Source: Ekhidna lutea | GTDB taxonomy: Bacteria > Bacteroidota > Bacteroidia > Cytophagales > Cyclobacteriaceae | Direction of reading: 5' to 3' | DNA length: 64,000 nt | Assembly (NCBI RefSeq): GCF_900188325.1 | Contig: NZ_FZPD01000001.1 | Coordinates: 846,424-910,423, forward strand | Part shown: piece by piece, positions 51,626-61,700 of the stretch | Numbering within the stretch: position 1 is the stretch's first letter | How the letters are laid out: the number at the start of each line of letters is the position of its first letter | Position numbers and translations under genes: made by a program | Notes under the pieces: model-generated | What the model saw: the letters and a program-made list of their open reading frames with translations, nothing else | Told to the model about the DNA's origin: nothing | Databases searched by the model: none

Positions 51626-52489
51626 TCAATAGGCTTTAAACTGTTGATCAATGAATCTGAACGGAAATACAAAACCCAGCGAAACGCTTAAGTCTCTAAG
51701 AAAAATTTCATCATTGGTTTCACCCAGGGAAGCCAATTCATTTTGTTGAGCATTTGGCCTGGTGGCGGAGGTCAGTGATCTTTGATACCCAACTTCAAAA
51801 ACTGTACGGATATTCCAATAGTCAAGATTAACTCCAATACCACCTGAAACGCCTGAGAAATTTTGAAAAGCATTTTTTACTGCAAGTGAGGTCGATCCGC
51901 CTGAAGAGCGTAGGGGGTTACCATTTGCATAATCTATCTGCTCAATGGACACTTCTTTTTGTGCTGAAGCGATAATAGAATAAAACCCACCAACCATCAC
52001 GAAGGGTCTGATCTTACCGGATCGAATGAAATCATATTTTATCATTAACGGAAGTTCAATTAGGTCCAGGCTTTGCTCTACATCATAGCGCGTTTCAAAT
52101 CTATTGTTTGAAGATTCACCACGCCACTCAAGCAAGCTGCTATACTTGTATTTACTTCGCTTATATGCAGGCTGAAAGGAGGCTGAGAATCCATTATGGT
52201 AAAAATTCATTTCCAACCCCATGTGGGCACCAGGTAATGCAAAATCGTCATAGCTTTTTCGTAGGCTGTCTGCATTGTAGTCAATGGGACTAAATCCCGT
52301 ATTTCTTGTTTCAGGATAAGCCTGAGAGTAGTTGATGCCCATTCTTAAGCCAAGCCAGAACTGTGTATCAAGAAATGATTCCAAAGGGTTTTTGTCTGGC
52401 TTCATTTGAGCCTGGAGCGGACCAGAGGCCATCGTTATAAGCAAGAGAAATAGAGCCTTACTTACGAACCATGAGTCTTTTTGTATCAT
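51626..52489 (-). CDS. PorT-like outer-membrane beta-barrel protein
   Basis: Protein of 287 residues. Signal peptide 'FLLLITMASGPLQAQ' then a mature start followed by 'FWLGLRMGINYSQAYPETR', a typical opening of PorT/OMP_b-brl_2 proteins, and strands such as 'LDLIELPLMIKYDFIRSGKI', 'RPFVMVGGFYS' and 'VSGGIGVNLDYWNIRTVFEV'. It overlaps the 3' end of the DUF1501 gene by 32 bp. May serve surface export, but that is inference. Confidence 0.78.
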   Translation of the reverse strand: MIQKDSWFVSKALFLLLITMASGPLQAQMKPDKNPLESFLDTQFWLGLRMGINYSQAYPETRNTGFSPIDYNADSLRKSYDDFALPGAHMGLEMNFYHNGFSASFQPAYKRSKYKYSSLLEWRGESSNNRFETRYDVEQSLDLIELPLMIKYDFIRSGKIRPFVMVGGFYSIIASAQKEVSIEQIDYANGNPLRSSGGSTSLAVKNAFQNFSGVSGGIGVNLDYWNIRTVFEVGYQRSLTSATRPNAQQNELASLGETNDEIFLRDLSVSLGFVFPFRFIDQQFKAY

Positions 52490-54161
52490 CGAGCATTTCA
52501 GATTTAGCTTTTATAAAATAAAATCCAGGACTAAGGCCATTCAGCATAAAAGAGAATGTATGAGTACCAGGCGCAACCCTTCGATTGATTTGAGATACAA
52601 TACTTCCTCGCACATTAATCAATTGCACGTTTACATCCTGATAGTTATTTACGAGGATTTTAGCCTGGGTATATGAACTTGCTGGATTAGGATACACAGA
52701 CTCAATTTTATACTTCGCTTTCACATAGTCTTTTTCTCCCAGAATCACTTCTTTTATGAGATCCATGGGTTCATAATTACCACCTTCAGGATTTGGTCCA
52801 TCAATGAAATCTCTGAAGAAAATATCATTCGAAATGACTGATTTTTCAACACCCATCCATTCATGCAGGATGTTGGCGTAGATTTGACGATAATCAAATT
52901 GCATACCTACATTGCCTCTGGATACATCTGGCACTGTTCCATAAATTCCGGGCTTCACCCCAAGTCCAAACATCATAACAGGTCCTCCTGTACCGTGATC
53001 ACTGCCATAACTACCATTTGATCCGATCCGTCGACCAAATTCAGACATGGAAATCGTTAGCACTCTATCTTCCAGCCCTCTCGATCTCAAATCCTTTTGA
53101 AAAGCAGCCATAGCCGAAGAAATATGATAAAGCAAAGCGGAATGAATACCCATGGTTGGATCATACGCTTCTACTTGAGACGCATGTGTATCAAATCCAC
53201 CCATTTTCACTAAAAAAACTTTTGTTTTAACGCCTCCTTCAAGCAATCGAGCAACAAGTTGAAGCTGGGTGCTGAGTGGATTTCTTTTCGATCCTTCCGG
53301 AGCATTAAATGGATAGGCTTCCGGATAAGATACCGATGTTTCAGAAGCAGAATCATAGATTTCAGCTAATCGCTTGATATAGGTTTCTGATTTATCCTCC
53401 AGTCCCAAGATCCAGTCCATCTCTTTGCCATAGGGTGAATTGTTTAAGAATGCAGGAGGTGTTCCTCTGGGATCTACACCCTCATCTACAAACCCCTCAA
53501 GCTGTTCAATGAGGTTGGCAAGGTTGCCGGGGCTGCTTCCCAAAGAGATAGATGTTGGGATATTTCCATCCTGATGGAAAAGAAGGGATACGTCGTTTCC
53601 CATTTCCAGGGCCAGAGGGTCAGGCATTTCTTCAGTCGGGAAATCGGTCGGGTAGGTGAGAGGTTCATATTCTTTGCCAAGATATCTACCGACCCATCCC
53701 GAGCTGAAATAATCATCCGCATCTCCACCCATAAACCAGATATCGCGTCCTCTGAAGTGGGAGCCATTATTATTTTCGTACGATACACCTTGAAATACAG
53801 CTGCCTTTCCAGTATCGTATAGCCGCTTGAAGTCATGCATGTCCGGGTGTAACCCAACTTGCTCTTCTGATGCAACAGTACTGTCAAGAGGAATAAGCGT
53901 TCGATTTCCAACTTTATGGGGGATGGCAATGTTGGCCCTTCTACTATAATATTCGTCGTAATTAGCTATTGGTATTATGGTATTGAGCCCATCATTTCCA
54001 CCGTGCAGTTGAAGGATGATCAGTACCCGATCATTATCACTTTGTGCGGCGAGATTTTGTATGTCCTGATGAGAGCCAAGGAGCTTCAGTGGCACTCCCT
54101 GAAAGGCAATCGGAGCTCCAGCAGCAAAACCTATCTTTTTTAAAAAATTTCTTCTTTTCAT
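52458..54161 (-). CDS. DUF1501 protein with type IX secretion-like C-terminus
   Basis: Protein of 567 residues. The N-terminus 'MKRRNFLKKIGFAAGAPIAF' is a twin-arginine-like signal. 'ILQLHGGNDGLNTIIPI', 'HFRGRDIWFMGG', 'KVFLVKMGGFDTHASQ' and 'TISMSEFGRRIGSNGSYGSD' then 'HGTGGPVMMFG' are DUF1501 landmarks, a sulfatase/alkaline-phosphatase-like fold. The last 80 residues ('VYPNPASSYTQAKILV', 'LSPGFYFIKAKSEM') look like a type A T9SS sorting domain. Co-transcribed with the DUF1800 gene upstream. Confidence 0.85.
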   Translation of the reverse strand: MKRRNFLKKIGFAAGAPIAFQGVPLKLLGSHQDIQNLAAQSDNDRVLIILQLHGGNDGLNTIIPIANYDEYYSRRANIAIPHKVGNRTLIPLDSTVASEEQVGLHPDMHDFKRLYDTGKAAVFQGVSYENNNGSHFRGRDIWFMGGDADDYFSSGWVGRYLGKEYEPLTYPTDFPTEEMPDPLALEMGNDVSLLFHQDGNIPTSISLGSSPGNLANLIEQLEGFVDEGVDPRGTPPAFLNNSPYGKEMDWILGLEDKSETYIKRLAEIYDSASETSVSYPEAYPFNAPEGSKRNPLSTQLQLVARLLEGGVKTKVFLVKMGGFDTHASQVEAYDPTMGIHSALLYHISSAMAAFQKDLRSRGLEDRVLTISMSEFGRRIGSNGSYGSDHGTGGPVMMFGLGVKPGIYGTVPDVSRGNVGMQFDYRQIYANILHEWMGVEKSVISNDIFFRDFIDGPNPEGGNYEPMDLIKEVILGEKDYVKAKYKIESVYPNPASSYTQAKILVNNYQDVNVQLINVRGSIVSQINRRVAPGTHTFSFMLNGLSPGFYFIKAKSEMLDDTKRLMVRK

Positions 54162-54182
54162 CTTAGCTCCGTTTTCTTCCGA

Positions 54183-55958
54183 TCACATTAGTTGGTATTC
54201 TGGTGATTGCAGCATAGCGTTAAAAAGATTGGACAGTTGATTGGCTATAACTTCATCATCAAGTCCGTTAAGCCACCTATTAGTCCACATATCCTCAGGA
54301 TCAGGGTCAAGCTGGGGTGAATAGAGAAATGCAGTTAAAAAGTAATTCAGTCTTTCAACTGTAAGCTCTCCAACGTCAGGAGTGTCAAAACTTAAATTCT
54401 CCGCCGTTGGTAGCAAGTACTCAGCCACAGCAATTATTAAATCTCGTGCATTGCTTGCCACAGCGTCTGGAAAATTATTTCTCACAAATTGCAAAATGTC
54501 TACCTGACCCATTTCCATTTCCATCCCCTCCGAAATCGATCCTCTAATAAAATTATATCTGTTGGTCAAATAATTAGTTGTGATCCAGCTTCTGTTGAAA
54601 ATAGGAAACTGATGATAGGCAGGGTATCCTGCTACCTCAAATGGCTCATAATAATCCATTCCCTGTAGGCGTATTTCACCAAGCACTCCAATAGTGAAAT
54701 CATAATATTCAGTGAGGTTTGTCTCATAATCAGGTAACTGTATATCAAAGTTTCGGATGAATCCCAAAACCACATCTAAAGGGGATTTGATTATGCTTCC
54801 AAAGTTGTTATCACCTTTACCAGCCTCTGCTTCATAAAAATGTCGACTTGTAAGCAGCGCCTCTAATACAGGTTGGAGTTTGTAATCATTAGCAGTAAAA
54901 ATATCTGCCATCTCCTGAATGATGTCATCTTGAAGGGATTGATCAACCTGATGATAAACAAAGAACCGATAAACTTCACGACATATGCTTCTGGCTGTTT
55001 CTTCTTGATCATAAATCAAATCAACAAACTGACTGATCTCGTCAAGTACACTTTCTTCGGTGGGATTGCCTGCCAGTTCGAGCGTAGCATCTGGAGTGAC
55101 CGATGCATTGCCCATTCTTGAACTAAAACTTTTTACTCCTTCCTCATGGCTTGTGGCGATATTGCCACCTCTCACTGTGCCTCGCGGCAGGCCAGTATCT
55201 TCGTCAATGTTTGAGAATGTAGGATCTACATTAAAACCGGATAACACTTGTGCACCCGCCTGAACATCTTCTTCTGTATAATAGTAATAATCTCCTTGAA
55301 ACTCCGGTTCGGGTACGTTCCCTTCCAGACCCCTACCGATGGAATAAAGCTCTAAAAGTTCGCGCGCATAATTTTCGTTCGGACTCCCTTTCACGTTGAA
55401 TCGGCCATCCAGAAATACCAGCATGGCATTATCTACACTTATTTTTTTTGTTAGCTGCTTGAAATTTCGTGGTACAATGGTGTCAGGATCTATTGGATCA
55501 TCTGCGGGAATTGTAATATCCTCTCCATCAAAAGCAAAAAGTCGGAATAGGGCTTGTTGGTAATAGAGACCCCTTGAACTTCCCACAACCGATCGCTTTG
55601 TTGTGAAATGTGTATGCAAGAAAAAAACCAGTCTTTCTCTAAAGATGTATGGTAATTTCAAGGAGTCATCGATACCGTTTGCAAGCATTTGCCCGAGATG
55701 CCAGGCAAGAAAGTATTGTTCAAGCTCAAAGCCCTCACTTTGTGAATTACCAGTAGTAATCCATTCGCTTCCGGTCAATGGATCAATCGGAAGTACCGGA
55801 TCAGGTAATTCTGTGTTGAAAAGCTGAGCTACTGCCTGCGCCGGGGTGAGGGTTGCAAAGGTGTCAATCTCGGTAATTGAACCACCAAAGCAAGTGCGAC
55901 GAAGTAGGTGAGCAGCTCGCTTTTTCCCTAGCGTACCAGTCAGTGCATTTAAAGGCAT
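54183..55958 (-). CDS. DUF1800 protein
   Basis: Protein of 591 residues. 'KRAAHLLRRTCFGGS' at the start, 'LPYIFRERLVFFLHTHFTT', 'GSPNENYARELLELYSIGRG', 'EDVQAGAQVLSGFNVDP' and 'LQPVLEALLTSRHFYEAEAG' are conserved DUF1800 blocks. No signal peptide is visible. DUF1800 and DUF1501 genes are habitually paired and thought to act on the same unknown surface process. Lies 22 bp upstream of its partner, so the pair is one operon. Confidence 0.87.
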   Translation of the reverse strand: MPLNALTGTLGKKRAAHLLRRTCFGGSITEIDTFATLTPAQAVAQLFNTELPDPVLPIDPLTGSEWITTGNSQSEGFELEQYFLAWHLGQMLANGIDDSLKLPYIFRERLVFFLHTHFTTKRSVVGSSRGLYYQQALFRLFAFDGEDITIPADDPIDPDTIVPRNFKQLTKKISVDNAMLVFLDGRFNVKGSPNENYARELLELYSIGRGLEGNVPEPEFQGDYYYYTEEDVQAGAQVLSGFNVDPTFSNIDEDTGLPRGTVRGGNIATSHEEGVKSFSSRMGNASVTPDATLELAGNPTEESVLDEISQFVDLIYDQEETARSICREVYRFFVYHQVDQSLQDDIIQEMADIFTANDYKLQPVLEALLTSRHFYEAEAGKGDNNFGSIIKSPLDVVLGFIRNFDIQLPDYETNLTEYYDFTIGVLGEIRLQGMDYYEPFEVAGYPAYHQFPIFNRSWITTNYLTNRYNFIRGSISEGMEMEMGQVDILQFVRNNFPDAVASNARDLIIAVAEYLLPTAENLSFDTPDVGELTVERLNYFLTAFLYSPQLDPDPEDMWTNRWLNGLDDEVIANQLSNLFNAMLQSPEYQLM

Positions 55959-56055
55959 TTGGAGCTGTTTGATAATAGAACACTAAAATTAAGTTAATTA
56001 TTATAAAAGAAGTGATAAAAAATCTCCAAATAGTTAAATTAATTGTTGATGCAAT

Positions 56056-56079
56056 AAAAAACCCGCCGTTAGGCGGGTT
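56056..56079 (-). terminator. rho-independent terminator after fabG
   Basis: On the minus strand AACCCGCC, TAAC, GGCGGGTT then TTTT: an 8-bp GC-rich stem with T tract, about 24 bp past the fabG stop. Confidence 0.85.
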
Positions 56080-56102
56080 CAGCTTATTATTTCAATAAAT
56101 TC

Positions 56103-56849
56103 TTATGTCAACATGCCACCGTCAACCTGGATGGTTTGTCCTGTAATATATCCTGACATGTCAGACCCCAGGAATACACACGCATTGGCAATATCTTCGG
56201 GTGATCCGCCTCGTTTTAATGGAATTGCATCTCTCCAGCTTTGAACTGTTTTTTCATCCAGCGCATCTGTCATCTCCGTTTCAATAAACCCGGGAGCGAT
56301 TGCATTGCATCGAATGCCTCGTGAGCCAAGTTCCAATGCTACAGATTTTGTGAATCCAATAATACCTGCTTTGGATGCTGCATAATTAGCCTGACCGGCA
56401 TTTCCTTTTAGCCCAACAACGGATGACATATTGATAATGGAACCACTTCTTTGTTTCATCATTGTTCTGCATGCGGCTTTCACCGTATTGAAGCAAGACT
56501 TAAGGTTAATGTTTTGAATGGCATCCCAATCTTCTTCGCTCATTCTCATGAGCAGGTTGTCTTTTGTTATTCCCGCATTATTGATAAGTATATCCAGCGA
56601 ACCAAATTCTTCCACCACATTGTTTATAAGCTCTTGTGCTGCTGTGTAATCAGATGCATCAGATCTGAATCCTTTAGCTTTGATTCCTTTAGCCTCGAGT
56701 TCTTTTTCCAGAGCCTCTCCTTTTTCTACGCTTGAAAGGTATGTGAAGGCAATGTTGGCACCTTGCTCAGCAAATGTTTCTGCAATGCCTTTACCTATTC
56801 CTTTGGATGCTCCTGTTATGAGGGCTGTTTTTCCTTCTAGTAGTTTCAT
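56103..56849 (-). CDS. fabG: 3-oxoacyl-ACP reductase FabG
   Basis: SDR of 248 residues. 'KTALITGASKGIGKGIAETF' is the NADPH loop, 'LINNAGITKDNLLMRMSEED' is nearly signature FabG, and 'MSSVVGLKGNAGQANYAASK' has the Ser and the Y-x3-K catalytic set. C-terminal 'GYITGQTIQVDGGM' is typical. It reduces 3-ketoacyl-ACP in fatty acid synthesis. It may also supply the ketoreductase missing from the ceramide-associated elongation module. Confidence 0.95.
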   Translation of the reverse strand: MKLLEGKTALITGASKGIGKGIAETFAEQGANIAFTYLSSVEKGEALEKELEAKGIKAKGFRSDASDYTAAQELINNVVEEFGSLDILINNAGITKDNLLMRMSEEDWDAIQNINLKSCFNTVKAACRTMMKQRSGSIINMSSVVGLKGNAGQANYAASKAGIIGFTKSVALELGSRGIRCNAIAPGFIETEMTDALDEKTVQSWRDAIPLKRGGSPEDIANACVFLGSDMSGYITGQTIQVDGGMLT

Positions 56850-56975
56850 CAGTTATATTTTTCTTTTTTTAAGATCAGATGGAATTATTCAATTCATCTT
56901 GATGATTCAAATTGTTGCCAAAGATAATGATAGAGAGAAGACTGCTTAGCTCTTATATTCCACAACTTTTCGGGT

Positions 56976-56983
56976 TAAATTTG
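56976..56983 (+). promoter_or_regulatory. -7 box before lpd
   Basis: TAAATTTG fits the TAnnTTTG consensus and lies 28 bp before the lpd ATG at 57011. No convincing TTG -33 element was seen. Confidence 0.4.
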
Positions 56984-57010
56984 CGGCTCAATATTAAAAT
57001 CTAATAGAGC

Positions 57011-58405
57011 ATGGCATCAAAATATGATCTTATTGTAATCGGAAGTGGACCTGGCGGATACGTCGCAGCTATCAGAGCTTCTCAGCTTGGAATGAAAGTG
57101 GGAGTAGTAGAAAAAGCGGAGCTTGGTGGTGTTTGTTTGAATTGGGGATGTATTCCAACCAAGGCGCTTCTTAAAAGTGCACAGGTTTTTGACTATATCA
57201 ATCATGCTTCCGATTATGGGATCAATGTGAAAGATGCAAAAGCTGATTTTACCGGGATGGTGAAAAGAAGTAGGGATGTTGCAGGTGGAATGAGTAAAGG
57301 GATTCAGTTTTTATTTAAAAAGAACAAAATCGATCACCTGGCTGGATATGGCACGCTCAAGAAGGGTAAGAAAGTAGAGGTAAAGGATGAAAAAGGAAAA
57401 GTGACTACCTATGATGCAAATCACATCATTCTTGCAACAGGTGGTCGTTCCCGAGAATTACCTAATCTTCCTATCGATGGTAAGAAAATCATCGGGTATC
57501 GTGAAGCAATGGTATTAGATAAACAGCCTAAGAAAATGGTTGTGGTTGGTTCTGGTGCAATCGGAGTTGAATTTGCCTATTTCTACAAAACGCTTGGTAC
57601 CGAAGTGACAATTGTAGAGTTTATGGATCGGGTTGTGCCTGTTGAGGATGAGGAGGTAAGTAAGCAACTGGAAAGAACTTTCAAAAAGTCAGGAATGAAG
57701 GTGATGACCAGCTCTGAAGTGACCAAGGTGGATACAAAAGGTTCAGGCTGCAAAGTGACAGTTAAAACGAAAAAAGGAGAAGAGCAGATAGATTGTGATG
57801 TAGTACTTTCAGCTGTTGGGGTAGCTACAAATATTGAGAACCTTGGTTTGGAAGCAGTAGGTGTGAAAACTGAAAAAGGCAAAGTCCTGGTGGATGATTA
57901 CTACAAAACCAATGTAGACGGTGTTTATGCAATCGGAGATATTGTAAAAGGTCAGGCTCTGGCCCATGTAGCATCTGCAGAAGGTATCATTTGTGTAGAA
58001 AAGATTAAAGGCATGAACGTGGAGCCGTTGGATTATAATAATATCCCGGGCTGTACTTATTGTTCACCTGAAATAGCTTCCGTTGGGTATACAGAGAAAG
58101 CCGCAAAAGAGGCAGGCTATGAAATTAAAGTAGGTAAGTTCCCATTCTCAGCTTCGGGTAAAGCCAAAGCAGCTGGTGCTTCAGATGGTTTTGTGAAGGT
58201 TATTTTTGATGCAAAATATGGAGAATGGCTGGGAGCGCATATGATCGGATTCAATGTGACTGAAATGATTGCCGAAGCTGTAGCCGCCAGAAAGCTCGAA
58301 ACAACAGGTCATGAAATTATCAAAACTGTACACCCTCACCCAACTATGAGTGAGGCCGTAATGGAAGCGGCCGCTGCTGCTTATGATGAGGTAATTCATT
58401 TGTGA
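57011..58405 (+). CDS. lpdA: dihydrolipoyl dehydrogenase
   Basis: Flavoprotein disulfide reductase of 464 residues. 'DLIVIGSGPGGYVAAIRASQ' is the FAD site, 'GGVCLNWGCIPTKALLKSAQ' holds the redox-active Cys pair (CxxxxC), 'MVVVGSGAIGVEFAYFYKTL' is the NAD site, and 'VHPHPTMSEAVMEAA' near the end carries the catalytic His-Glu. It reoxidises dihydrolipoamide in 2-oxoacid dehydrogenase complexes. Single gene with a terminator. Confidence 0.97.
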   Translation: MASKYDLIVIGSGPGGYVAAIRASQLGMKVGVVEKAELGGVCLNWGCIPTKALLKSAQVFDYINHASDYGINVKDAKADFTGMVKRSRDVAGGMSKGIQFLFKKNKIDHLAGYGTLKKGKKVEVKDEKGKVTTYDANHIILATGGRSRELPNLPIDGKKIIGYREAMVLDKQPKKMVVVGSGAIGVEFAYFYKTLGTEVTIVEFMDRVVPVEDEEVSKQLERTFKKSGMKVMTSSEVTKVDTKGSGCKVTVKTKKGEEQIDCDVVLSAVGVATNIENLGLEAVGVKTEKGKVLVDDYYKTNVDGVYAIGDIVKGQALAHVASAEGIICVEKIKGMNVEPLDYNNIPGCTYCSPEIASVGYTEKAAKEAGYEIKVGKFPFSASGKAKAAGASDGFVKVIFDAKYGEWLGAHMIGFNVTEMIAEAVAARKLETTGHEIIKTVHPHPTMSEAVMEAAAAAYDEVIHL

Positions 58406-58715
58406 TCTACGTAGAAATACTAATCAGAAAAGGAGCCCTTCATAAATGAAGGGCTTTTTTTATGCTCATAAAATCTTTCCTCAGTGTATTGGAAGACACT
58501 TTCTTACTAATTTCTCATTTTCCTGAAGACTCATTTCGTTACTTGCGTAGAGAATAAATACTTAAGTATAATGCGTAAAAAACAATAAGCCCACCCTCGG
58601 AGAATTTGGCCTGCCTAACACCCCCAATTTTGAGGCATTAATAAATAATTGATTTCCAGTTTGTTTGACATCACAATTAATACTACTGGCAAGAGACAAT
58701 TAAACGCTAGAAAAA
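58406..58715. other. 310-bp intergenic region, no gene seen
   Basis: Contains the lpd terminator near its start and no convincing reading frame. It is AT-rich with the presumed promoter for the adhesin gene, but I see no clear TAnnTTTG box close to the start codon. Confidence 0.6.
58434..58461 (+). terminator. rho-independent terminator after lpd
   Basis: AGCCCTTCAT-AA-ATGAAGGGCT followed by TTTTTT, 28 bp after the lpd stop codon. Strong stem and T tract. Confidence 0.9.
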
Positions 58716-61700
58716 ATGGGCATACACTACCAATTGCTGAGAAGGAAAAGTTTCTCTTTAAAAAATTTAATTAAGCAGTTTTTCATAATTACCGTTCTTT
58801 TACAGACGAGTCTCCTTTTTGGTGCACCTGGAAGGTCAGACACACCAATTATCTCTACGGATGTTTGTGGATTGTCTTTACTTACTCAGATAACAGGAAC
58901 ATCTACAGAGTCTGAAGGCTCTATCATTAATCTCTATTTGAGAACTTCCCTTTTTGATACTAAGGTATTGCTGGGTTCTACCACTGTTAACTCAGACGGT
59001 ACTTGGAGAATTGCAGGTCTTAATTTGACATCCGGTCTTCTTTCGGCGACTGCAACTGCCTCAGGAGAAGTTGAAAGTTTGCCAAGTGCTGAAATAGAAC
59101 TTACTGTTCCACCAGTTATTTCTCAAGGTGTTCTTTCGCACCCTACCATATGTGGAGTATTAGATGGTTCGCTTCAGTTACTGGGATTCTTGCCATTTAC
59201 AGAGTATACCATTCAGTATACGGATGAAGATGGATTTCAATCATTGAACCTAACCTCTGATGCCCTTGGATCTGTTACGATAACCGGTCTTGGAGATGGT
59301 GAGTTACAAGAAATTCAAGCTGTTTTAAATGGCTGTGTGTCTAACACCATTTGTTCTGTAGAATTAGAAGAGCCATCTATACCGTCTTTTACATTAGGCG
59401 TTCCCGTTCAGCCAGTAGTGTGTGGAGGCACGGGTTCAATATTGATAACGGGTGCTCCTCTTGCAGCACTTGATTATGATGTTTCTTACTTTGATGGTAA
59501 TACGACTGTCAGCACAACTATCACTTCAGATGGAATTACTGGAATAATTACCATTTCAGGACTTTCAGCAGGAACGTACTCAAACTTCCAGGTTTCAAGA
59601 AATGGTTGTGACGCGGGGTTGATCCTCGATCGTATCACAATTTTCGATGGACTTCTTCCAAGTACTGTGACTTTAGGTACTGTGACTCAACCATCAACTT
59701 GTACAAGTTTAGATGGTGAGATTCAACTACTTGGTGTACTGGCGCTCACTTCATACGATGTTTCTTATGAAAACAAAGACGGTGTTACAGTTACAACGAC
59801 AATAGCTACCGGGGCAGGTGAAACAACAGTCGCTTTACCTGGATTGGGCGAAGGTGTTTATCGAAACCTCAGAGTTGAAAGCCTCGGATGCTCCTCTACT
59901 CCTTTAGCTGAGGTTAGTTTGTCTTCATTGCCAACCATCTCTTTAGGTAGCATTCTAAGTCCGCTAAGCTGTTTGTCTGCAGATGGCTACATAGAAATTG
60001 AAGGATTAATCTCTGGTGAGATTTATGATATACGTTTTCAGGTAAATGAAGCTGATCAATTGGTTTCACTTACTGCGAATAGCTCAGGGATTCTTGAAAT
60101 TGAAAATTTGGAAAGTGGATCTTACACCAATTTCCTTGTAGAACAGGGTGATTGTCAGTCAAATATTTTAGACGATATAATCTCGCTCGACGAAATTGCC
60201 ATTCCGGAGATTTCTCTTAGCACCACACAATTGCCTTCCGCATGTGCTGCTTCTGATGGAGAAATCACTTTGTTAGGTCTTCTTCCAGGAACTACTTATG
60301 ATGTTTCTTATAGAAATATTTCAGGTCTTCAGACTGTCTCGATAACGGCAGATGCTGGAACAGGAGAATTAACAATCCCTAATTTGAGTGCAGATGAATA
60401 CAGTGACATTAGTGTTTCATTAAATGGGTGCTCTTCTAATTCACTTGTTTGTCCAATAAACCTTGATGTTGTTCCTGCTCTCTCACTCGGTGTTGTTACT
60501 CCGGAAACTACCTGTGGTGCAGAAGATGGTACAGTCACACTACTTGGTCTAACCGGTGGTGTAAACTATGATATAAGCTATGTGAATATTGAGGGTCAGC
60601 AGTCGCTTGTGGGAGTGCCTAGTTCTGTAGGTGGAACAATCACACTCACTGGGCTTGCTGCTGATACTTACTCAAACATGACAGTTTCGCTCGGAGGATG
60701 TTCCTCAGAGCCATTGGCTGACATTAGCCTCGGAAGTGTGTTGGATTTGGTTGTTAATTCATCAACCATTCCTACAAGTTGTGGAGCAACTGATGGATCT
60801 ATTGTTCTATCTGGACTTACAGGATCTTCAAACTATGATGTAACATACTCAGTTGATGGGGTTGCAACAACCACTAATTTGAATAGTGTTGGTGGACTAC
60901 TCACTCTCTCAGGTTTGGGTGCTGGTACATATAGTGGGATAAAGGTGAATGATGGCTCTTGCGACTCAAATACTATTTTGAATGCGATTGATTTAAATCC
61001 AATAGGCATTCCATCAGTATCCCTTGGTTTAACAGTAAACCCAACGTCATGTGGTGTTGCAGATGGCTCCATTTCACTAGCGGGTTTAGTGGCCAGTACA
61101 GCTTACAGTGTTAACTACACTAACTCTGCAGGAGTACAAACAGCTTCTTTATCAACAGATGCATTAGGAGTACTTACCATTTCAGGTCTTGAGGCTGATG
61201 ATTACCAGGACTTTTCTGTCGAATTGTCTGGTTGTGAATCAAATGTGTTAGAAGATATTGTAAGCCTGGTTGACTTGGGAACGCCCGCAATATCTCTTGG
61301 AACAATAACTTCTCCGACTGTTTGCAGTGCAATGGATGGTTCGATTGAGCTTACCGGCTTAGTACCAAGTACGCCGTATAATATTTCCTACAGTGAAGGT
61401 GGAGCAGATCAAACTATAGCATTATCAGCTAATGCAGATGGAGAATTGGTTATTCCTAATTTATCTGCCGGCATTTATGAAAACATTAAAGTTGAGGCAG
61501 GTGGCTGCTTGTCAGTATCAGTTGGCCCTCTCGAATTAGAGTGCTTTCAGGATGCAGTGTATACCATTTTAAATAAAACCATCGATCAACTCAATAATAC
61601 GGATAGCTTAGCTTACCCAACAGATGCTGACGGGGCAATAGTTTGCGCACAAGTTAAGAGTGGCACTTTACCTACAGGTACATCTATCAACGCAGAAAGC

